DNA of 5,480 nt from CAINVV01 sp964528535 (GCA_964528535.1 CAZGSQ010000185.1:1-5480); one strand, 5' to 3'. Shown: positions 1-5,436, numbered from the stretch's first letter. The notes: generated by a model from the letters alone, not told the origin. A program made the numbers and translations.

Positions 1-9
1 CTTCCGATC
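1..9. other. Possible remnant of Illumina adapter end
   Basis: The first nine bases, CTTCCGATC, equal the 3' end of the common Illumina adapter arm (which ends CTTCCGATCT) except that the final T is a G here. The match is short and could be chance, because the acylase reading frame stays open through it (Gly-Arg-Ser-Glu after the SNNW motif). It gains weight because the other end of the window certainly runs into adapter, and at both ends the adapter would read outward from the contig. Confidence 0.4.
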
Positions 10-790
10 GCCCCGAAACGGCCCAGTTGTTGCTGCCTCTAAAAACATCGAGCCCGAGTTCATCGACGATGGAGGCAGTTTCGGAGAATTTGGTCAGCAG
101 ATCCACAGTGCCATTGTCCAACTTAAAATCAGGGTAAATGGTGCTTTTGTGTACTGCAGCCATATCAGGCATCATGTACCCGGAAAGTTCGGGTCCCAGC
201 CTCTGACGCATCTTGTCGAGCAAAACTTCACAGGGCCAGCCTGTGGAGAGGTCCCAAGCCATGTAACCGATCAGGTTCAGGGAATGCTCTGGCAACCAGG
301 GTTCAGGCTGATACCCCAACAGACCAAATTCAGGCGGGAGATTCTTGCCTGCATGGCTGATGTATTGGTTGACACCCGCTGAAAAAGCTTCCACACAGGA
401 ACGAACACTGTCTCCCGATGATCCGAAGATTTTTCTCGATTTCTCAGTAAACCGCAGCGAACGGAAAAGCAGATCGGCATCTACCAGATCCTTCCCGAAG
501 ATCTCTGACAACCGACCCTGCGTCACGCGACGGAGCAGATCCATCTGCCAAAGCCGGTCTTGTGCCATCGCATAGCCAACAGCGAGGTACAAGTCATGCT
601 CGTTCCCGGCATAGATGTGAGGAATGGCGAAAGAGTCCCGAATCACCGTCACATCAGCCGAAAGTCCCGACAGTTTAATGTCTTTGTTGTAATCCGGTAA
701 AGCACGGGTTTTAAAATAATTCACAACAATAAATCCCGCCATCACAGCTACTGCTGCAAGCATTCCAATTACCTTCAGTGTCTTCTTCAT
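1..790 (-). CDS. Penicillin acylase family protein (N-terminal part, truncated at window edge)
   Basis: This is the first 263 codons of a penicillin acylase (penicillin amidase) family protein, an Ntn hydrolase that cleaves amide bonds of acylated substrates outside the cytoplasm. The ATG is at 788-790 and the frame is open to base 1. Residues 1-5 are basic and about 6-24 are hydrophobic, giving a signal peptide or membrane anchor. Family motifs follow in order: VIRDSFAIPHIYA (49-61), QDRLWQMDLLRR (77-88) and GRLSEIFG (92-99). GSNNWAVSG (252-260) is the chain junction: the precursor should cleave itself between Gly252 and Ser253, freeing Ser253 as N-terminal nucleophile. So nearly all of the alpha chain is present and nearly all of the beta chain is missing, through the contig edge rather than a mutation. 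Codons 261-263 may be adapter-derived. The family covers penicillin, cephalosporin and acyl-homoserine-lactone acylases; the substrate cannot be told from this part. No Shine-Dalgarno site precedes the ATG. It is divergent from the enolase-superfamily gene. Confidence 0.93.
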   Translation of the reverse strand, partial: MKKTLKVIGMLAAVAVMAGFIVVNYFKTRALPDYNKDIKLSGLSADVTVIRDSFAIPHIYAGNEHDLYLAVGYAMAQDRLWQMDLLRRVTQGRLSEIFGKDLVDADLLFRSLRFTEKSRKIFGSSGDSVRSCVEAFSAGVNQYISHAGKNLPPEFGLLGYQPEPWLPEHSLNLIGYMAWDLSTGWPCEVLLDKMRQRLGPELSGYMMPDMAAVHKSTIYPDFKLDNGTVDLLTKFSETASIVDELGLDVFRGSNNWAVSGRSE

Positions 791-991
791 AGGTTGCTCT
801 ATTTTTGATGTATGGATCCTCCCCTGGGCAAACCCCCCGCCAACCACACCAAAAGACAGCTATGTTGTGGCAAATTATAAAAATCTTCCCGGCAGGAAGC
901 CTTGTATCGTCTGCAAGTTAGCAATTTAGTTAATTTGGACACAGCTGGTTGTGAATTAAATCTAAAAGTCGGGGGAAGGGACCATCAGGCT

Positions 992-1010
992 TAATTTTGT
1001 TTTACCTTTG
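992..1010 (+). promoter_or_regulatory. Two tandem Bacteroidota-type -7 boxes ahead of the enolase-superfamily gene
   Basis: TAATTTTG (992-999) and TACCTTTG (1003-1010) both match the Bacteroidota -7 consensus TAnnTTTG exactly and lie 30-40 bases before the ATG at 1040. Neither has a clear TTG or TTTG -33 box at the usual spacing, since the stretch around 965-990 is G-rich. The rest of the 249-base divergent spacer (791-1039) shows no strong palindrome and no clear promoter for the acylase gene. Confidence 0.35.
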
Positions 1011-1039
1011 AAATCAAACAGATTTTAACCAGACAGACA

Positions 1040-2272
1040 ATGGACCGCAGGAAATTTTCAAAAAGCCTTCTTACAGTTGGCGCCCTTTCGATGACAGGAA
1101 TGAATCTCCTTGGAAACACGACACGAAGCAAAATTAAAATTACTGAGATAAAAGTGCTCCCCATCGACAATTACCTCTTCGTGCAAATACATACGGATGC
1201 CGGCATCACCGGACTCGGAGAGTCAGGAGCATGGGGCTTCCTGGAGGCATCGGGCACAGTCATCGAAAGTTTCAAAGGTTATCTCATCGGACAGGATCCA
1301 TTGCGCATCGAACACCATTGGCAATATTTGTACCGCTCTTCCCACTTTACAGGAGCCGTTATCATGGGTGCACTCAGCGCCATTGACATTGCCTTATGGG
1401 ACATTGCAGGCAAATATTTTGGAGTTCCCTGTTATGCACTGCTCGGTGGCAAGACCCGTGACAAGGCCAGGGTGTACTACCACGTCAGGGGCGATACGAA
1501 AGAAAAACTCATCCAGGGATGCATCGATGCAAAAAAAGCAGGATTCACGGCAGTCGGTCATCTCACTCCTTTTCTGGACGAATCAAGGGATATCCCATAC
1601 TTCAAGACCTATACCGACAAGATAGACGATGCCGTTGACACTGTCAGGAGGTACAGGGAAGCCGTCGGCAATGAGGTCGATCTCTGCATCGAAATTCACA
1701 GGCGGCTTACACCGGCCGAAGCCGTGGCATTGGCCGAAGGTATTGCCAAATACAATCCCTATTTTTATGAAGACCCGATCCTGCCCGACAACCTCGAGGC
1801 GATGGATTTTGTGTCGCGCAAGATAAAAATCCCAATCGCCACAGGCGAAAGATTTTTCACACTGCAGCAATTTGAGACACTGCTTGAAAGAGGCGCCGCT
1901 CAATATGTTCGGACCGATATTTGTCTGGCGGGAGGATTGTCGAACTGCAAGAAAATCGCGGCTTTGGCCGAAACACATTTTGTGCAGGTAGTTCCGCACA
2001 ACCCGCTAAGCCCTGTCAGTACGGCTGCATGCGTTCAATTGGCGGCATGCATCCCCAACTTTGCACTGCAGGAGTATCCGGTAGGAGAAAATGAGGCACC
2101 AAAGAACCAAATAGTCAAGAGTGTTCTGAAATTGGAGAAAGGGTTTCTGATAGTTCCGGATGCACCGGGTATCGGCGTCGAACTTGCCGAGGATGCGCAA
2201 AAAAGATTTCCATTCCGCCCACGTCCGATAAAAACCCGACTGAATACGGATGGTTCAGTGATGGATCAATAA
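1040..2272 (+). CDS. Enolase-superfamily enzyme, mandelate racemase / galactonate dehydratase-like, with Tat-type signal
   Basis: A complete 410-residue protein of the mandelate racemase/muconate lactonizing subgroup of the enolase superfamily. These enzymes use a divalent metal to abstract the proton next to a carboxylate; most relatives of this shape dehydrate sugar acids. The capping domain spans about 31-150 (GITGLGES at 55-62, ALSAIDIALWDIAGK at 111-125, LLGGKTRD at 134-141), followed by the barrel. By comparison with E. coli DgoD, metal ligands are Glu218 (in EIHRR 218-222), Glu244 (YEDP) and Glu270 (GER). His220 and His320 (PHNPLSP 319-325) are likely acid/base residues, with Asp293 (RTDI) pairing to His320 and Glu345 (QEYP) at the end of the barrel. 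The first ligand is usually Asp (D-x-H-G-R), so Glu218 is unusual. The N-terminus DRRKFSKSLL followed by a hydrophobic run to about 24 looks like a Tat signal. No Shine-Dalgarno site is seen; the ATG is chosen because it keeps the RR motif. The substrate is not known; a racemase or another dehydratase specificity is possible. Confidence 0.9.
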   Translation: MDRRKFSKSLLTVGALSMTGMNLLGNTTRSKIKITEIKVLPIDNYLFVQIHTDAGITGLGESGAWGFLEASGTVIESFKGYLIGQDPLRIEHHWQYLYRSSHFTGAVIMGALSAIDIALWDIAGKYFGVPCYALLGGKTRDKARVYYHVRGDTKEKLIQGCIDAKKAGFTAVGHLTPFLDESRDIPYFKTYTDKIDDAVDTVRRYREAVGNEVDLCIEIHRRLTPAEAVALAEGIAKYNPYFYEDPILPDNLEAMDFVSRKIKIPIATGERFFTLQQFETLLERGAAQYVRTDICLAGGLSNCKKIAALAETHFVQVVPHNPLSPVSTAACVQLAACIPNFALQEYPVGENEAPKNQIVKSVLKLEKGFLIVPDAPGIGVELAEDAQKRFPFRPRPIKTRLNTDGSVMDQ

Positions 2273-2273
2273 A

Positions 2274-2885
2274 CTAAATTCTGGTGGCCAGACTTCTTAA
2301 ACTTTCCAAAGTTCTTAAAGGGTTGGCCACAATGACCAGGTTGGCAATCCAGGGAGGTATTTCACCTGCCGGATCGGGATGAAACTGATAAATTACCTCA
2401 ATGGTGTTGGGGGCAATCTCCTCAAGCTCCCAGAAACCAGATCCATTCCGCACACGAATAAAATTTTTCATCTCTTCCTTGTAATCACCACGGGGAGTCA
2501 ATTTAACGTGCGCACGTTTTCCATCATTCGAAAAAGTAGTGGCCGCTTCATAGATGGCATCTCTGCTGATCACAGGCCAGGGTGCGCTGATGGTAATGTA
2601 ATGCACATCACTGTACTTGCCCTTTTGCTCAAGTACCTTGGCACTGCTGCAATTCGGAAAATTATTTGGGTAATTCTTTACATCCATGATCACGTCAAGA
2701 ACCCCGGTCAAAGTTGAATTTGGAATCGTAACTGTTCCCTTGAACTCTTCAAACGGAGATCCCTCGATGTTCCGTGTATAAATTTTAACCCCTGATGCCT
2801 CTTTCCTCAACTTCCAGTCAGATTTTACCCCAGGATTGATATTGATGAAAAGAAAACAAGCCAACATTAATCTGATAAAAAGCAT
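2274..2885 (-). CDS. Secreted START-domain (lipid-binding-like) protein
   Basis: A complete 203-residue protein. Residues 1-22 form a signal peptide (short basic start, hydrophobic 6-16, likely cut near KS/DW at 22-23), so it should act in the periplasm or at the membrane. The rest is a START-type domain, a helix-grip fold with a hydrophobic pocket, recognised by GVKIYTR (32-38), DVKNYPNNFPNC (68-79), APWPVISRD (101-109) and the C-terminal PDPAGEIPPWIANLVI (170-185). These sites match bacterial START proteins in which PWP..RD and DP.G.IP.W..N are conserved. The ligand is unknown; a lipid or other hydrophobic molecule is expected from the fold. The stop codon (2274-2276) lies one base from the stop of the converging enolase-superfamily gene. 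The PepSY-like gene is 166 bases upstream on the same strand, and a promoter candidate sits in that gap, so they may or may not share a transcript. There is no Shine-Dalgarno site before the ATG. Confidence 0.85.
   Translation of the reverse strand: MLFIRLMLACFLFININPGVKSDWKLRKEASGVKIYTRNIEGSPFEEFKGTVTIPNSTLTGVLDVIMDVKNYPNNFPNCSSAKVLEQKGKYSDVHYITISAPWPVISRDAIYEAATTFSNDGKRAHVKLTPRGDYKEEMKNFIRVRNGSGFWELEEIAPNTIEVIYQFHPDPAGEIPPWIANLVIVANPLRTLESLRSLATRI
2284..2330. repeat. Nested inverted repeat at the convergent gene ends
   Basis: GTGGCCA (2284-2290) is exactly inverted as TGGCCAC (2324-2330). Between them is a second inverted repeat, AACTTT-CC-AAAGTT (2300-2313), and the direct repeat TTCTTAAA (2294-2301 and 2312-2319). 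It begins 11 bases after the stop of the enolase-superfamily gene but lies inside the last codons of the START gene. It could slow or end transcription, but it has no T-run and a long outer loop. Part of the pattern comes from the repetitive protein end (LRTLESLRSL). Confidence 0.35.
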
Positions 2886-2976
2886 AATCTTAAACTTATT
2901 TTACGATCCGACCCTTCAAAACGTCAGATCCTACAAACTCAAAGAAGAAGTAGAATCTGCTTTGGTTAACAACCCA

Positions 2977-3011
2977 CAAAAATAAGCAACTATTTCAAAC
3001 ATTATTCCAAA
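2977..3011 (-). promoter_or_regulatory. Candidate Bacteroidota-type promoter for the START gene
   Basis: On the minus strand TATTTTTG (2977-2984) matches TAnnTTTG exactly. TTTG (3008-3011) lies 23 bases upstream, at the long end of the allowed -33 spacing. The box is about 91 bases before the START gene's ATG and after the stop of the PepSY-like gene. A weaker alternative, TAAGTTTA with TTTG 18 bases upstream, sits almost at the ATG and would give a nearly leaderless message. Confidence 0.35.
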
Positions 3012-3051
3012 AAGTCGAAATATTATATTTGATAGTCGCTCAACGCAATGG

Positions 3052-3600
3052 TTAAATTTGGTTGAAAGTGGCTACTCCACCATTTACCTTCACCTTGACA
3101 ACAACGTTACGCTTGTCATTGGTTAGTTCGATCAGGTAATTCTCCTCTTTCAGATGGGTACCATACACCAGTTTTGAGAGGGCATTGGCCTCATTCCCAT
3201 CGAAGAAAACAACATATCCGACGGCATAGTTCTTGTACTTGGTCTTCAGATCAGCCAATGCCTGCAACGGAATCCCGTCAGTATCTCCGGCAGCACCGGT
3301 TCCTACCAGCTTCGAGGTCGAATTGTAATAGGCTACCATCCGGATGCCATCCCTGTCAAAAGTGACCTTGTCCAAAGATTTGCATTTCTCCCAAACTGTA
3401 TTGCTGACCAAGCCAAAGTTCTGGCTGAATTTATGGATGGTTGTAGTACTCACGCGACCCACTGCTGACACTCTTGAATTCGTAGCTGTCAACCGGATCT
3501 CCTTCTTCATAGCTTCCTTGTAGGCAGCGCTTCTGGCGTTCAATTGAAACATACCCAGCGCCATTAAAAGTGCCATACCTGCTATTGTTAATTTTCTCAT
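3052..3600 (-). CDS. Small secreted protein, PepSY-like / BLIP-like fold suspected, function unknown
   Basis: A complete 182-residue protein. Residues 1-21 are a signal peptide (MRKL, then hydrophobic 5-19, with a likely cut near NARS/A at 21-25). The mature part resembles small periplasmic Bacteroidota proteins with PepSY-like repeats: FSQNFGLVSNTVWEK (58-72), then VTFDRDGIRMVAYYN (79-93) and KLVGTG (97-102), a turn with PLQALADLKTKYKNY (111-125), then further strands VGYVVFFD (127-134), NYLIELT (154-160) and NVVVKVKVNGGVATF (165-179). The order of Phe-rich amphipathic helix, VxWEK and F...G..M.AYY followed by LxxLKxKYKxY is typical of that group by memory; no search was possible. Its job is not known and no catalytic residues are evident. 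Cys73 is the only cysteine, so no disulfide is expected within the chain. Translation probably starts at the ATG directly after an A-rich leader. It is the upstream gene of a minus-strand pair with the START gene. Confidence 0.8.
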   Translation of the reverse strand: MRKLTIAGMALLMALGMFQLNARSAAYKEAMKKEIRLTATNSRVSAVGRVSTTTIHKFSQNFGLVSNTVWEKCKSLDKVTFDRDGIRMVAYYNSTSKLVGTGAAGDTDGIPLQALADLKTKYKNYAVGYVVFFDGNEANALSKLVYGTHLKEENYLIELTNDKRNVVVKVKVNGGVATFNQI

Positions 3601-3616
3601 TTTTTTTGTTTTGATA
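3601..3616 (-). promoter_or_regulatory. A-rich translation leader of the PepSY-like gene
   Basis: Read on the minus strand, the 16 bases before the ATG are TATCAAAACAAAAAAA, with seven A directly touching the start codon. No Shine-Dalgarno site is present. A-rich, unstructured leaders of this kind are the usual translation signal in Bacteroidota, so this supports the chosen start. I found no good TAnnTTTG box upstream of it. Confidence 0.4.
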
Positions 3617-3873
3617 AATACTTGATGTTTAAATACATTCTATTAGACGGACATATTGTGTTCAAGTTACTATTTTATAATTACTTAACATTTACTTTTG
3701 GACGAGTTCATTTTAAATTAACAGTTCATTTTCCGTTACTTTCACCCTCCATGGCAAAGCTCCCAAAACAATAAAACAGAGGCATCCTCGCCATGAATTT
3801 CTGGCCACTTCCACCTCCAAACTCATTGGCCAAAGCAATTGTCATTCAAATCATTGGAAAATGTTCTGCAAAG

Positions 3874-3893
3874 TCCGCCCCACCTCAGGCGGA
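3874..3893. repeat. GC-rich hairpin 1 in the intergenic block
   Basis: TCCGCC (3874-3879) pairs perfectly with GGCGGA (3888-3893) around an 8-base loop. On the minus strand the motif reads CCGCC-TGAG, closely like the second hairpin 50 bases away. No T-run follows on either strand, so it is not an ordinary intrinsic terminator for the glycerate kinase gene that ends 159 bases upstream of it in transcription direction. Confidence 0.5.
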
Positions 3894-3915
3894 GAGGCTA
3901 AAACCGAAACAACAC

Positions 3916-3947
3916 AGGCAAAACCTCACTGCCTTCGGCTCAGGCAG
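3916..3947. repeat. Hairpin 2 with two competing partner arms
   Basis: CTGCCT (3929-3934) pairs perfectly with AGGCAG (3942-3947) over a 7-base loop. The same TGCCT (3930-3934) can instead pair with an upstream AGGCA (3916-3920) over a 9-base loop. The two stems exclude each other. The sequence around the right arm (GCTCAGGCAGA) repeats that of hairpin 1 (CCTCAGGCGGA) with two differences, suggesting one repeat unit copied within the block. Confidence 0.45.
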
Positions 3948-4051
3948 AAAGCTGCGTTTCACCTGCACATCTCAGGAATGATACAGTTGACAACCTAACA
4001 ATAAATTAACATTTGAGAGAAGCAATAAACGGGAAGGAACAAGGCTTTCGG

Positions 4052-5305
4052 TTAGCTGCACAGGACCACCATCAGGTCATTCACATTGGTACCTGTCGGA
4101 CCCGTCATGATCAAATCGCCACTGGCTTCGAGCGCAGGATAAGAATCGTTGTTGGCAAGGCATCCTGCAGGAAAGATGGAATGGGCCAACATCTTGGCCA
4201 CTGAGCGACCATCCACCATGCCCCCGGCGGCATCCGTCGGACCATCGGTGCCATCCGAACCCAATGAGAAGACAACTACATCTTCCATCCCCTCAATTTC
4301 AAGTGCTGCAGCCAGGGCCACCTCCTGATTTCTGCCGCCTTTGCCATTCCCCGTCAGGCGAACGATGGTCTCGCCTCCATAAAGGAAGGCACAGGGCAAC
4401 TTAGGAGCAGACCCGTCAACAGCAGCAATCTTGATTTCAAGCGCTTTAGAAGCAAGAATCTTACCCATCTCCCTGGCTTCACATTCGATGGATGTTGACA
4501 TAATCGTGGTGGTATATCCAAGTTTTCCGGCACTCTCAGCCGCTGCCAGGCACATGTCTGTGACATTTCCGACAACAACCGTCTCACAATTGTCAATTGA
4601 TTTTGGCGTCTCCTTCCCCATGGCCTCAACCAGGTTCTTTGAGATGGAAATGTTGTATTTAGTCAGTATCCTGAAAGCATCCTCGGAAGTCGTCAGATCA
4701 GGCATGGTCGGTCCGGAGGCGATTGCATCCAGCTTATCGCCAACAACATCCGACAATATTAGGGCATAAATTTTTGCACTGCATTGCAAGGCGAACCGTC
4801 CTCCCTTCACGGCAGACAGGTGCTTGCGGAGGGTATTTATTTCGACAATACCGGCGCCGCAGCCAAGCAGCTGCCTGGTGAGGTCCATCATCTCCTCCAG
4901 CGACACTCCTTCGAGCGGTTTCTCGAAAAGCGAGGACCCTCCGCCGGATATCAAAAAGATCACCTGATCATCCTGTGTCAGCCCGGAAGTCATCTCCAGG
5001 ACTTTCATGGTACCTCTTACCGAATTTTCATCGGGCAAGGGATGACCGGCTTCAACAATTTCACAACTTTCGATGGGACCACCCGAATGACCATACTTGG
5101 TGATCACCACTCCGCTGCCCACACTTGCACCCAACGAATCTTTGGCCGCCCTGGCCATGTTCCACGCAGCTTTACCAATGGCAATCAAAACCAAATTCTC
5201 TCCGAATTTCCGGTTACCCAAAGCCCTCTTAACAGCTACATCCGGCAACACCGCCAAAATAGATTCTTTGATGATGGTTGTGGCATCCTCCCGCATGGTA
5301 TGCAT
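4052..5305 (-). CDS. Glycerate 2-kinase (GckA / MOFRL type)
   Basis: A complete 417-residue cytoplasmic enzyme that phosphorylates D-glycerate with ATP to 2-phosphoglycerate (EC 2.7.1.165), feeding sugar-acid, glyoxylate or serine breakdown into lower glycolysis. Length and domain order fit the family: an N-terminal DUF4147-type domain to about 240, then the MOFRL domain. Visible motifs are GKAA (44-47, likely catalytic Lys45), AGHPLPDENS (86-95), ISGGGSSL (119-126), INTLRKHLSAVKGGR (156-170), LSDVVGDKLDAIASGPT (184-200), GGETIVRL...GKGGRNQE (310-328, conserved Arg325), GSDGTDGPTDAAGG (349-362), NNDSYPAL (385-392) and TGPTGTNVNDL (401-411). None of the expected motifs is missing. Met1 is preferred to Met4 because AGGAG lies four bases before it. 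It stands alone, with 451 gene-free bases downstream and the contig end 131 bases upstream. The family also includes hydroxypyruvate-reductase names (TtuD) given in error to the same fold; the kinase role is the better-supported one. It is not the unrelated GarK/GlxK type. Confidence 0.95.
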   Translation of the reverse strand: MHTMREDATTIIKESILAVLPDVAVKRALGNRKFGENLVLIAIGKAAWNMARAAKDSLGASVGSGVVITKYGHSGGPIESCEIVEAGHPLPDENSVRGTMKVLEMTSGLTQDDQVIFLISGGGSSLFEKPLEGVSLEEMMDLTRQLLGCGAGIVEINTLRKHLSAVKGGRFALQCSAKIYALILSDVVGDKLDAIASGPTMPDLTTSEDAFRILTKYNISISKNLVEAMGKETPKSIDNCETVVVGNVTDMCLAAAESAGKLGYTTTIMSTSIECEAREMGKILASKALEIKIAAVDGSAPKLPCAFLYGGETIVRLTGNGKGGRNQEVALAAALEIEGMEDVVVFSLGSDGTDGPTDAAGGMVDGRSVAKMLAHSIFPAGCLANNDSYPALEASGDLIMTGPTGTNVNDLMVVLCS

Positions 5306-5309
5306 AAGT

Positions 5310-5314
5310 CTCCT
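5310..5314 (-). promoter_or_regulatory. Shine-Dalgarno site of the glycerate kinase gene
   Basis: AGGAG on the minus strand lies four bases before the ATG at 5303-5305. It decides between Met1 and the ATG three codons later, which would be 13 bases away. It is the only clear Shine-Dalgarno site among the five genes here. Confidence 0.6.
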
Positions 5315-5333
5315 CTCAATTTTATTTCTTGTG

Positions 5334-5365
5334 TAAAGCTAAAACATTCAAGGCTGTCAGGCAAT
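5334..5365 (-). promoter_or_regulatory. Candidate promoter of the glycerate kinase gene
   Basis: On the minus strand ATTG (5362-5365) is followed after 20 bases by TAGCTTTA (5334-5341), one base off the Bacteroidota -7 consensus TAnnTTTG with good -33 spacing. It would give a leader of about 20-25 bases. An exact box, TAATTTTG (5372-5379 on the minus strand), lies further upstream but has no TTG at the right distance. Either or both may be used. Confidence 0.4.
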
Positions 5366-5436
5366 AAGATTCAAAATTATTGAGAATACTTCTTCTTTTG
5401 ACCTCTTTGAGTCAGAGCCTATTTTGAAGGTTTCCC

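Larger units (their letters stand above)
3714..4011. repeat. Possible small non-autonomous insertion (MITE- or REP-like block) with 10-base flanking direct repeats
   Basis: TAAATTAACA occurs at 3714-3723 and again at 4002-4011, exactly bracketing a 278-base block whose base composition and hairpin content differ from the AT-rich DNA outside. That is the pattern a target-site duplication would leave. Against it, the repeat is simple AT-rich sequence, TTAACA also occurs at 3685-3690, and I see no convincing terminal inverted repeats just inside the flanks. No transposase is present, so any mobility would need help from elsewhere. Confidence 0.3.
3601..4051. other. Gene-free region between the PepSY-like gene and the glycerate kinase gene
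   Basis: This 451-base stretch has no recognisable gene. Bases 3601-3725 are AT-rich and should hold the promoter of the PepSY-like gene. Bases 3726-4001 are richer in G and C, hold two 6-bp-stem hairpins and three copies of CTCAGG (3884, 3939, 3971), and look like an inserted or repeated block. Bases 4002-4051 are the short 3' flank of the glycerate kinase gene, with no stem-plus-T-run terminator visible. The open frames inside (62 codons on plus, 39 on minus) match no family I know. Confidence 0.6.

Noticed and set aside
149..575. Short open frames on both strands
   Set aside because: They are out-of-frame readings of the truncated acylase gene, whose frame runs without a stop from 790 to base 1 and carries the family motifs.
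1583..1999. A 138-codon open frame on the minus strand, and shorter plus-strand frames at 1197-1625 and 1629-1826
   Set aside because: All overlap the enolase-superfamily gene, which explains the sequence through its metal-ligand and barrel motifs; their translations look random.
3021..3029. AT-only palindrome near the end of the PepSY-like gene as a terminator
   Set aside because: The stem is all A and T with almost no loop, so it would be weak; such patterns are expected by chance in this AT-rich gap.
3874..3947. Intrinsic terminator for the glycerate kinase gene
   Set aside because: The stems are good but neither is followed by a T-run on the minus strand, and they lie more than 100 bases past the stop codon.
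3793..3981. A 62-codon plus-strand open frame across the intergenic block
   Set aside because: Its Pro-, Lys- and Arg-rich translation follows from the hairpin repeats it runs through; there is no ribosome site and no recognisable domain.
1040..5305. A sugar-acid operon joining the enolase-superfamily enzyme and the glycerate kinase
   Set aside because: The two genes are on opposite strands with two unrelated secreted-protein genes between them, so they cannot share a transcript; a metabolic link is only conceivable.
4784..5383. A 199-codon open frame on the plus strand
   Set aside because: It lies antisense to the glycerate kinase gene, whose motifs are unmistakable along its whole length; the opposing frame shows no family motif, signal or ribosome site.
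5397..5427. Three TTTGA copies upstream of the glycerate kinase gene as operator repeats
   Set aside because: The motif is only five bases, the spacing is uneven (9 and 17) and the stretch is close to the artefactual contig end.
1..5436. A defence, CRISPR, toxin-antitoxin or other novel multi-gene system
   Set aside because: No nuclease, transposase, reverse transcriptase, repeat array or toxin-like gene is visible; every long gene except one belongs to a familiar household or envelope family.
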